Made by a program: the position numbers and the translations under genes. From positions 1 through 6,981 of the forward strand of contig JAJXWC010000122.1 of NCBI GenBank assembly GCA_021781855.1: a stretch of 6,981 bases of DNA. Direction: 5' to 3'. Positions 1-5,777 of the stretch are shown one piece after another. Within the stretch, counting starts at the first letter, position 1. Each line of letters opens with the position of its first letter. The DNA is from Bacillota bacterium (GTDB taxonomy: Bacteria; Bacillota; Bacilli; Lactobacillales; Streptococcaceae). The notes under the pieces were generated by a model, which saw only the letters and a program-made list of their open reading frames with translations, was not told the DNA's origin and searched no databases.

Positions 1-1022
1 AGTGCAAACTTCAAAGTGAAGACGAAATTCGGGATTATCCTTACGTTTTCATGAGTTTTACCTTTTTTGAGCCGACTTCTATGGAGAATGGGAGCGAATT
101 CTGGCAAGATTTCGGTAATGAGCGTCTCGCTTTCAAACATTATTTTGTTCAAACACCGACAAAACAGACCTATTATTTTTCAGAACAGCCCCGCGAAATC
201 ATGGATATCCCAGTCGAGTCTTTTCATCATCAGCTCACTCAAATGCCCGAAAATCTCAGCAACTGGAAAAAACTTTTCACTCAAATTCAAGAAAATATTC
301 AAGCAGACAAAGTCAAAAAGGTCGTAGCTTCACGCGAAGTCATCTTCGAGAGCAGTACACCTTTTCATATTGAAAGCATTTTGCAAAACCTCATTCGGCA
401 AAATCCCGCTTGTATTACTTTCGCCTATCAAAAAGGAAACCGTACTTTTTTAGGGAGCACACCTGAAATCCTCGTCCAGAAAAAAGGTAAATATATCAGT
501 AGTTTTGCGCTTGCTGGCACCATTTCCAAAACGATACCGAACGCCGCACAAATCCTCCTTGCTGACCCGAAAAATCGTATCGAGCACCAAATTGTGATTG
601 ACAAAATCCGCAAAAAAATGCAGGAAAACGCAGAAACAGTGAGCACAGGACCTACTCATATTCTTGACTTAAAGAATGTTCTTCATCTCAAAACTGCCCT
701 CAAAGCCGAAAATTCTGAACGCTCGCTCCTTGATTGGGTGAAAATTCTTCATCCGACACCTGCTCTCGGAGGCGAACCAAGTGAATTTGCGCTTCGTCTG
801 CTCCGTGAAAATGAAGGTTACGAGCGTGGACTCTATGCCGCACCCATCGGCATCGTCGCTCCAGACGGCGATGGGACCTTTGCCGTCGGTATTCGCTCTG
901 CTTTGATTTTGGACAATCAACTCCACGCTTTTGCAGGCGGTGGCATCGTGGCAAATTCGCAACTGGACGATGAACTGCGCGAAACCCAACTCAAACTCAA
1001 GACTATTTTGGAGGCACTCTAA
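1..1022 (+). CDS. menF: Isochorismate synthase MenF, 5'-truncated by window edge
   Basis: This enzyme converts chorismate to isochorismate in the cytoplasm, the first committed step of menaquinone synthesis. The reading frame is open from base 3 (CKLQSEDEIRDYPYVF precedes the first in-window ATG at 51), so the ATG at 51 is internal and the true start lies upstream; 339 residues are visible. The chorismate-binding-enzyme fold is clear. Counting from the ATG at 51, it shows KKVVASRE (Lys90, probably the general base equivalent to E. coli MenF Lys190), GSTPE at 135-139 (Glu139, equivalent to Glu240), ALAGT 153-157, RIEHQ 176-180 with a likely Mg-ligand Glu178, HPTPALGG 234-241, and a C-terminal DDELRETQLK with the second likely metal-ligand Glu. 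The 3' end is intact and menD begins 3 bases after the stop. The HPTPALGG motif and pairing with menD favour MenF over anthranilate, salicylate or EntC-type synthases. Confidence 0.93.
   Translation, partial: CKLQSEDEIRDYPYVFMSFTFFEPTSMENGSEFWQDFGNERLAFKHYFVQTPTKQTYYFSEQPREIMDIPVESFHHQLTQMPENLSNWKKLFTQIQENIQADKVKKVVASREVIFESSTPFHIESILQNLIRQNPACITFAYQKGNRTFLGSTPEILVQKKGKYISSFALAGTISKTIPNAAQILLADPKNRIEHQIVIDKIRKKMQENAETVSTGPTHILDLKNVLHLKTALKAENSERSLLDWVKILHPTPALGGEPSEFALRLLRENEGYERGLYAAPIGIVAPDGDGTFAVGIRSALILDNQLHAFAGGGIVANSQLDDELRETQLKLKTILEAL
1010..1014 (+). promoter_or_regulatory. menD ribosome binding site inside the menF 3' end
   Basis: GGAGG lies 11 bases upstream of the menD ATG at 1026 and within the last codons of menF. 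With only 3 bases between menF stop and menD start, translation of the two genes is probably coupled. It supports the 1026 start for menD. Confidence 0.7.
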
Positions 1023-1025
1023 CTC

Positions 1026-2681
1026 ATGAACAATGAATATCTCGCCACTTTCGTGGACGAACTTTATCAGCTCGGCGTGCGTGAAGCCGTTTTTAGTCCC
1101 GGCTCACGCTCTACAGCACTCGCTTTACTTTTTGAACATTACGGAAAGTTTACAACTTTTGTCAATATTGACGAACGCTCCGCTGCCTTTTTTGCCCTAG
1201 GAATTGCCAAAGGAAATGAGCGACCTGTCGTTGTCGTCTGCACTTCTGGCTCGGCTGGTGCGCATCATTTTCCTGCTGTTGTCGAAGCAAAATTCAGCCA
1301 TGTTCCGCTCATTATCCTGACTGCCGACCGACCTTCTGAGCTGCAATTTGTCGGTGCGCCGCAGACTATTGACCAGACGCGTCTTTTTGGCGATTTTGTG
1401 ACTCATTTTGAGACCTTGCAGCCACCTGCTCCCAAAGATTTTTGGACTTATCCACGAAAAGTCGCTCAGCGTGCTTACCTCGGCAGCCTAAAAAATGCCT
1501 GCGGTCCTGTTCAGATTAATGTTCCGCTACGCGACCCATTGATTCCTGATTTAAATGCCGAAAACTATGAGAAAGGACGTCCCACTCATCCTTTTCGGTT
1601 GTTGAGCACAAAAGATTTCCCTCAACCCCTCCTTTCTGGAAAAACGCTGATTTTAGCAGGACCTGATGCGAGCTCGACCTATCAAGAAGCCCTCATTGCG
1701 CTTTCCGAGGAGCTTCATGCCCCGATAGTCGCTGACCCGCTGTCTAATTTGCGCAATTTTGCACACAAAAACATCATGGACAGCTACGATGCTTTTTTGA
1801 CGAGCAAGGAAGTGCAAAATACCTTACAAGCCGACACGATTTTACTTTTCGGACAAATGCCTGTTTCCAAGCGCCTGCAGCAATTTGTTGGGGCTTTTCA
1901 AAAGAGCGAATTTATCCAAATTGACCCGCTCCTTGACTACCGAAATTCCTCGCAGACAACAACAGCACTGGTCAAAAGCGATGTCTTGAGCTTTTTGAGC
2001 ACAATAGACACGACAAACATTCAAAATAAAGACACGAGCTATCTTCGCCTCTGGCAAAATTTTCAAAGCAAAATGCGAGCAAAATTAGATACTGTATCTG
2101 CAGAAACTCAACCTTTCGAGGGACATCTTGTCCAATTGCTTCAGAAAATGATGCCCGAAAATAGCCAACTCCTCATCTCTAACAGTATGGAAATTCGTGA
2201 TGTGGACTATTTTTGGAAGGCAAAACATCAAAGCGTTAAACTCTTTGGAAACCGTGGTGTAAACGGCATTGATGGCACTGAGTCGACAGCGCTCGGACTC
2301 TCGACAACGGGCAAGGCGACGGTACTTTTGACGGGTGATTTGTCCATGCTACACGACATGAACGGTTTGATTGTCGGCAAAACAGAGCAGCTCAATCTGA
2401 CGATTATCCTCTTTAACAACGACGGTGGCGGGATTTTTCATCATCTCGCCCAAAACGGCGTGCCCCATTTTGATTATCTTTTTTCAACACCGCACAGTCT
2501 TGATTTTTCAGGACTGGAACGCCTTGTAAATTTAGATTATCACTTGATTGAAAATGACGCAGATTTCGAATCATTTTTTAGACACTCCATCCAAAATAAT
2601 GGTGTTCATCTCCTTGAAATCAAAACAGACAAAACTAAAAGTTTAGCATTACATCAAAAATATACAAATTATGAAGATTAA
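1026..2681 (+). CDS. menD: SEPHCHC synthase MenD (ThDP-dependent)
   Basis: MenD joins 2-oxoglutarate, after decarboxylation, to isochorismate, giving 2-succinyl-5-enolpyruvyl-6-hydroxy-3-cyclohexene-1-carboxylate. The protein is full length for the family (551 residues) with the three-part ThDP-enzyme layout. The N-terminal Pyr domain has SPGSRST 24-30, DERSAAFFALGIAKG 49-63 with Glu50 (the expected ThDP-activating glutamate, E. coli Glu55), CTSGSA 72-77, LTADRPSEL 98-106 and DQTRLFG 116-122. The central domain spans roughly 190-350. The C-terminal PP domain has NSMEIRD 386-392, GNRGVNGIDG 408-417, and the ThDP/Mg motif starting GDLSMLHDMN at 437 and ending NNDGGGIF at 464-471. It is co-directional with menF and almost certainly in the same transcript. 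The expected next gene, menH, is not adjacent but about 4 kb downstream. The last 11 bases overlap a short menH-like frame. No frameshift or missing key residue was seen. Confidence 0.97.
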   Translation: MNNEYLATFVDELYQLGVREAVFSPGSRSTALALLFEHYGKFTTFVNIDERSAAFFALGIAKGNERPVVVVCTSGSAGAHHFPAVVEAKFSHVPLIILTADRPSELQFVGAPQTIDQTRLFGDFVTHFETLQPPAPKDFWTYPRKVAQRAYLGSLKNACGPVQINVPLRDPLIPDLNAENYEKGRPTHPFRLLSTKDFPQPLLSGKTLILAGPDASSTYQEALIALSEELHAPIVADPLSNLRNFAHKNIMDSYDAFLTSKEVQNTLQADTILLFGQMPVSKRLQQFVGAFQKSEFIQIDPLLDYRNSSQTTTALVKSDVLSFLSTIDTTNIQNKDTSYLRLWQNFQSKMRAKLDTVSAETQPFEGHLVQLLQKMMPENSQLLISNSMEIRDVDYFWKAKHQSVKLFGNRGVNGIDGTESTALGLSTTGKATVLLTGDLSMLHDMNGLIVGKTEQLNLTIILFNNDGGGIFHHLAQNGVPHFDYLFSTPHSLDFSGLERLVNLDYHLIENDADFESFFRHSIQNNGVHLLEIKTDKTKSLALHQKYTNYED

Positions 2682-2709
2682 AGATTACCATATCAACTTC
2701 TTGGGTTAA
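2671..2709 (+). pseudogene. Possible relic of the ancestral menH start
   Basis: An ATG overlapping the last four codons of menD opens a 12-codon frame, MKIKDYHINFLG, then TAA. It resembles the N-terminus of the downstream MenH (MITMKNHYHIEQRG): both have MK, an exact YHI and a Gly four residues after YHI. At base level ATTACCA is identical and flanked by further matches. A menD-menH overlap is a plausible ancestral arrangement, so this may be what is left after menH was separated from menD. The match is short and could be chance. I see no ribosome binding site of its own, so any translation would depend on coupling to menD. Confidence 0.4.
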
Positions 2710-2743
2710 GTTAAAAAGTCTGATCACTCAGGCTTTCTAACTT
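2708..2743. terminator. Bidirectional terminator between menD and gap
   Basis: The arms 2708-2723 and 2728-2743 pair over 16 positions with one A/C mismatch (2714/2737) and one wobble (2719/2732), around a 4-base TCAC loop. On the + strand the stem is followed by TTTATTTA. On the - strand the 3' side of the stem itself carries a CTTTTT run. It lies between convergent menD and gap and its outer base touches the gap stop codon, so it can serve both genes. Confidence 0.8.
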
Positions 2744-3756
2744 TATTTATTAAGTTTTGCGAAATATTCAAGTGTTCGTACAAGCTGTGAAGTGTAGCCC
2801 ATTTCATTGTCATACCAGGAGACAGTTTTCACGAGCTGCACCTCCCCGACAGTAGTAACTTCCGTCTGTGTAGCATCAAAGATAGAGCCGTGCGTATTTC
2901 CGACAATATCGCTAGAGACGATTTCATCCTTGGTATAACCGAAACTTTCGTTGGCGACAGCTTTCATAGCAGCATTGACTTCATCTACCGTTACTTTTTT
3001 CTCTAAAATAGAGACAAGTTCAGTCACAGAGCCAGTTGGGACAGGGACGCGTTGGGCGTGCCCTTGTAGTTTTCCGTTAAGTTCTGGTAAAACAAGCCCG
3101 ATAGCTTTTGCTGCGCCTGTAGAATTTGGTACAATATTAGCCGCCGCTGCACGTGCTCGCCTAAAATCCCCTTTACGATGCGGACCATCAAGAGTCATTT
3201 GATCTCTTGTGTATGAGTGCACGGTCGTCATTGTTCCCGCAAGAATTCCAAAAGCTTTATTGACTGCATCTGCCATGGGAGCCAAGCAATTCGTCGTGCA
3301 AGAAGCGCCTGAAACAACAGTTTCTGTGCCGTCCAAAATTGTATGATTGGTATTAAAGACAATCGTCTTAACATCATTACCGCCTGGGGCTGTTAAAACG
3401 ACTTTTTTAGCTCCTCCATTTGCGTGTAAATGTAATTCAGCTTTTTCTTTACTTGTGAAAAATCCCGTTGCTTCCAAGACGATTTCCACGCCAGAGCTCG
3501 CCCAATCAATCTTTTCAGGGTTGGCTTCAGCAGTCACTTTGATAAATTTGCCATTGACTTCAAATCCTGTTTCTTTCACATCGACTGTCCCCTCAAAACC
3601 ACCTTGTGTAGTATCGTATTTGAGCAAATGAGCCAGCATAGCAGCATCTGTCAAGTCATTGATGTGAGCTACTTCAACACCTTCAACATTTTCAATCCGG
3701 CGAAGCGCCAGACGTCCAATACGGCCGAAACCGTTAATTCCAATTTTGACTACCAT
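2743..3756 (-). CDS. gap: Glyceraldehyde-3-phosphate dehydrogenase (phosphorylating, NAD type)
   Basis: The family oxidises and phosphorylates glyceraldehyde 3-phosphate to 1,3-bisphosphoglycerate with NAD in the cytoplasm. The 337-residue protein is full length. Visible elements are the Rossmann motif INGFGRIGR 7-15, Asp34 after the second strand (typical of NAD preference), SCTTNC 152-157 with catalytic Cys153, catalytic His180 in VHSYTRDQ, the S-loop near 183-205, NSTGAAKA 211-218, QRVPVPTGSV 235-244 and SWYDNEMGYTSQLVR 313-327. It looks catalytically complete. The start is fixed by a strong ribosome binding site 7 bases upstream that overlaps the stop of the permease gene, so gap is the distal gene of an eamA-gap operon. 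That is unusual, because glycolytic gap is normally alone or with pgk/tpi. Position 184 is Arg where Gly or Asn is usual (YTGDQ/YTNDQ). It may be a second, specialised GAPDH, but a main glycolytic role cannot be excluded from this window. Confidence 0.95.
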   Translation of the reverse strand: MVVKIGINGFGRIGRLALRRIENVEGVEVAHINDLTDAAMLAHLLKYDTTQGGFEGTVDVKETGFEVNGKFIKVTAEANPEKIDWASSGVEIVLEATGFFTSKEKAELHLHANGGAKKVVLTAPGGNDVKTIVFNTNHTILDGTETVVSGASCTTNCLAPMADAVNKAFGILAGTMTTVHSYTRDQMTLDGPHRKGDFRRARAAAANIVPNSTGAAKAIGLVLPELNGKLQGHAQRVPVPTGSVTELVSILEKKVTVDEVNAAMKAVANESFGYTKDEIVSSDIVGNTHGSIFDATQTEVTTVGEVQLVKTVSWYDNEMGYTSQLVRTLEYFAKLNK

Positions 3757-3763
3757 AAGTAGT

Positions 3764-3772
3764 ACCTCCTTT
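3764..3772 (-). promoter_or_regulatory. gap ribosome binding site overlapping the eamA stop
   Basis: On the - strand AAAGGAGGT sits 7 bases before the gap ATG and shares bases 3771-3772 with the TAA of the permease gene (3771-3773). This near-perfect Shine-Dalgarno match implies high and probably coupled translation of gap from the permease transcript. Confidence 0.85.
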
Positions 3773-4688
3773 ATTTATTTTTTTGTAATGAGCGATTATA
3801 GAGATTATTCGCGATAAGGGCAGCGATAACAAGAAGTGCGCCGACAATCTCGAAGCTGCCGAATCTGTAGCCCAGAAAGGCATTGACGACAAAGGCGGTG
3901 ATGGGGACGAGGTTCATGAAAAGAATACCGTTGAGCGTGGTGATTTGGCGATTGCCGAGATTCCACGCGAAGAGGGCAACGATGCCTGCGGGGATAATCA
4001 TGTAGGCGAGCTCCCACTGGATATGACTGATCTGCGCCAGTGTCGGAAAAGTCAGCCAGCCTGCTAAAGTCGCGATGGTGAGAAGCGCGATGACCGAAAC
4101 CATGCCTAGAATCGTCGTAATCGCCGAATAGCGCAAAATCGACCAATCAGGAAAACTCGCAACACCTGTGGAATAGATGACCCAGCAGAGCGCGCCTAGC
4201 AAGATGACGAGCGCTGGAAATCCTGCAGAAACCAATATGGCTAGATTTCCTTGTGTCACAACCAGTACCACGCCGACCAGTGCGACAAGCATGCAGAAAA
4301 AGGCGACGGCGGTCGGTTTGTTGCGTTTCCAGACCCAAGCGACGAGTACGGCGAGAAGCGGCTGCACCGCCATCGTGACCGAGGCAATGACCGAGCCAGC
4401 GTTGCCCGCGAGCGCCTGTCCCCAAAAAACGAGGAAGGAAAATCCTGCAAAAGCCGATGTGCCAAGAAGCCAGAGCGAGAGCAGATGCCCGTCGGTCTTG
4501 AAGGCTTTTTTGCCCTCAATGAAAAAGAGCAAAATCGCAAGCAGAATGGCAACCGAGCCGTAACGCAGCAGCGTGAAGTAGAAAGGGTCGATGACCTTGA
4601 GCGCTGCATTCATGACGGGAAACATGCCGCCCCAGAAGACAACGGCAGTCAGGCACATGAGCGCGCCTGTCAGATATTTTTTGTTCAT
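3771..4688 (-). CDS. EamA-family (DMT superfamily) permease
   Basis: This is a 305-residue inner-membrane protein with about ten hydrophobic segments, near 8-28, 36-56, 70-90, 95-115, 127-146, 150-176, 186-210, 225-245, 252-272 and 278-296, forming the two EamA repeats (about 8-145 and 158-298) typical of drug/metabolite transporters. Family marks include the N-terminal FWGGMFP 18-24, FLVFWGQAL 85-93 with ASVTMAVQPLLAVLVAW 102-118 (end of repeat one), and GNRQIT followed by FMNLVP 257-262 in repeat two. Members usually export amino acids, metabolites or drugs; the substrate cannot be read from sequence. The start has GGAGG 7 bases upstream. It is the first gene of an operon with gap and is divergent from a LysR regulator, the common arrangement for regulated exporters. 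Its base composition is clearly richer in G+C than the neighbours (38 of 60 by hand count at 4321-4380), suggesting transfer. Confidence 0.9.
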   Translation of the reverse strand: MNKKYLTGALMCLTAVVFWGGMFPVMNAALKVIDPFYFTLLRYGSVAILLAILLFFIEGKKAFKTDGHLLSLWLLGTSAFAGFSFLVFWGQALAGNAGSVIASVTMAVQPLLAVLVAWVWKRNKPTAVAFFCMLVALVGVVLVVTQGNLAILVSAGFPALVILLGALCWVIYSTGVASFPDWSILRYSAITTILGMVSVIALLTIATLAGWLTFPTLAQISHIQWELAYMIIPAGIVALFAWNLGNRQITTLNGILFMNLVPITAFVVNAFLGYRFGSFEIVGALLVIAALIANNLYNRSLQKNK

Positions 4689-4705
4689 TGTGAATCCTCC
4701 AACTT

Positions 4706-4720
4706 AAAGTATTTTACTTT
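4706..4720. promoter_or_regulatory. Inverted repeat in the eamA leader
   Basis: AAAGTA and TACTTT form a perfect 6-bp inverted repeat around TTT, within the predicted 5' leader of the eamA-gap mRNA, just upstream of its ribosome binding site. It could be a half of a regulator site or a small hairpin. No T-run follows, so it is not a terminator. The function is unknown. Confidence 0.3.
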
Positions 4721-4771
4721 CCCAGAAGGTATCTTGATATTTTTAGACATCTTTCCCTCCCATGATTGCAG

Positions 4772-4785
4772 TATAACATGTTATA
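4772..4785. promoter_or_regulatory. Perfect 14-bp palindrome, candidate LysR operator
   Basis: TATAACATGTTATA is its own reverse complement and supplies most of both extended -10 elements: TGTTATAAT for lysR and TGTTATACT for eamA-gap. It also fits the loose T-N11-A pattern of LysR-family sites (4774 to 4786). Its position between a LysR gene and its divergent target makes it the best operator candidate. However, -10 elements in opposed promoters can form a palindrome without a protein binding there. Confidence 0.5.
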
Positions 4786-4787
4786 AT
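4779..4787 (+). promoter_or_regulatory. Predicted lysR promoter (extended -10)
   Basis: TGTTATAAT is a consensus extended -10. The region 16-18 bases upstream has no good -35, so the promoter probably relies on the TG motif or an activator. A second possibility is GATAAT at 4823-4828 with TTGTTT at 4799-4804 (18-base spacer), which would give a short leader carrying the AAGGAG at 4839-4844. Confidence 0.5.
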
Positions 4788-4808
4788 AGCATTGTGAATT
4801 GTTTATTT

Positions 4809-4834
4809 TGCATAGTTAATATGATAATCATGCA
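4809..4834. promoter_or_regulatory. Imperfect 26-bp dyad upstream of lysR
   Basis: The stretch begins TGCAT and ends ATGCA; 22 of its 26 positions agree with its own reverse complement, with a nested perfect ATGAT-A-ATCAT at 4821-4831. It lies between the lysR extended -10 and the lysR ribosome binding site, a position suited to autorepression or to binding by another regulator. The binder is unknown. Confidence 0.35.
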
Positions 4835-4854
4835 TACCAAGGAGAGCGATAACT

Positions 4855-5739
4855 ATGGGATTTCAGAATCTATCTGCAGAAATGTTGACTACCTTTGTTG
4901 CAATAAGTGATGCAGGGAGTATTAGTAAAGCAAGTGAAGCTTTATTTGTTGACCAATCGAGTATCAGTAGGCGGATAAGACAGTTAGAACTGGAATTAAA
5001 TGTTACGCTATTTGAAAGAAGCAGTAAGGGTGTCAAATTGACTAGCTCTGGAACTATTTTCTATGAATTTGCACAAAAATTTATAGTCGATTTGTCCATC
5101 CTTTCAGAAAAATTGGATCCAACAGCGGGAGGGTTGGAGTCAATCAGAATTGGAACTTTCGATAGTATTACATCAAGTATCTATCCACATTTCTTTGGAA
5201 ATGAAATTCAGCACTTAAAGCAAGTATTGATTTCTAACGACACCTCAAGATTGATTGAAAGCTATAATGACAGACTATTGGACGCTATTATTGTTGATAC
5301 GGACTTTGAATCTGAAATTATTTCGCCAGCAAATAGAGTTAGTTTGTTTTCTGAGCCATATTATGTCGTTTATTCCTTGCAAAATAAAAATGAGATTTTA
5401 TTTGAAAATAGTATTATTAGTGCGGAGATGCTTAAAAAGATGGAAATTTTTCTTTATCCGAGTACCTGCCCTATACACAGAAAAATAGTTAGTTCTTACA
5501 AGAATATGCAACTTCCTGTTATTCATCAATTAGAATTTTCGTCTTCCTCAATTAGCTTTGTTATGCATACGGCAATGGTAACCATATTACCAAAGTCTGT
5601 TGCCATCAATTATGTGACGAGGAACATGTCAAAGCTTGGCATGAGACAATTAGAATCAAAATTTGATCGTTATATTTCCCTTTTCACGCGCAACGATTCT
5701 ATTCAGGATTTACTTCTGGAGGCTGGATTGGCCATATAA
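4855..5739 (+). CDS. LysR-family transcriptional regulator
   Basis: The protein has the usual length for the family (294 residues). The N-terminal winged helix-turn-helix spans about 8-67: MLTTFVAISDAGSISKASEAL is followed by FVDQSSISRRIRQLELEL (recognition helix near 34-46) and then LFERSSKGVKLTSSG 52-66. A linker helix (about 67-90) leads to a substrate-binding-like effector domain from about 95 to the end, which is poorly conserved and gives no hint of the ligand. AAGGAG 10 bases upstream supports the start. It is divergent from the eamA-gap operon over 166 bases with overlapping promoters, so it very likely controls that operon and itself. The gene is very AT-rich (17 G+C of 60 by hand count at 5401-5460), in sharp contrast with the adjacent permease gene, so the pair may have different origins. 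It ends in a terminator shared with the convergent KilA-N gene. Confidence 0.93.
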   Translation: MGFQNLSAEMLTTFVAISDAGSISKASEALFVDQSSISRRIRQLELELNVTLFERSSKGVKLTSSGTIFYEFAQKFIVDLSILSEKLDPTAGGLESIRIGTFDSITSSIYPHFFGNEIQHLKQVLISNDTSRLIESYNDRLLDAIIVDTDFESEIISPANRVSLFSEPYYVVYSLQNKNEILFENSIISAEMLKKMEIFLYPSTCPIHRKIVSSYKNMQLPVIHQLEFSSSSISFVMHTAMVTILPKSVAINYVTRNMSKLGMRQLESKFDRYISLFTRNDSIQDLLLEAGLAI

Positions 5740-5744
5740 AAAAC

Positions 5745-5777
5745 AATCTTTGAGACTATTCTCAAAGATTATTTTTA
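5745..5777. terminator. Bidirectional terminator shared by lysR and the KilA-N gene
   Basis: AATCTTTGAGA (5745-5755) and TCTCAAAGATT (5760-5770) form a perfect 11-bp stem with a CTAT loop. The + strand tail is ATTTTTA. On the - strand the stem is followed by GTTTTTTAT. The stem contains the last codons and the TGA stop of the KilA-N gene and lies 5 bases after the lysR stop. Confidence 0.92.

Larger units (their letters stand above)
4770..4798 (-). promoter_or_regulatory. Predicted promoter of the eamA-gap operon
   Basis: Reading the - strand, TTCACA (4798-4793; five of six match to TTGACA), a 17-base spacer, and TATACT (4775-4770) preceded by the extended -10 TGT (4778-4776). The predicted start is near 4763, giving a leader of about 75 bases. 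It overlaps the lysR promoter on the other strand. Confidence 0.65.

Noticed and set aside
51..1022. menF starting at the ATG at 51
   Set aside because: The frame is open to the window edge with plausible residues before this Met, there is no ribosome binding site, and the family has a longer N-terminus.
2951..3631. Two + strand frames opposite gap
   Set aside because: They are shadows of the strongly conserved GAPDH frame, with low-complexity Ser/Thr/Pro-rich translations and no start signals.
4689..4854. Riboswitch or attenuator in the eamA leader
   Set aside because: The leader is only about 75 bases; the small inverted repeat at 4706-4720 has no T-run or competing stem, so a dedicated RNA switch is not supported.
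4177..4910. Two long overlapping + strand open frames opposite the permease gene
   Set aside because: They are antisense to a well-supported membrane protein in a GC-rich stretch, show no domain or membrane pattern, lack ribosome binding sites, and one runs through the promoter region into lysR.
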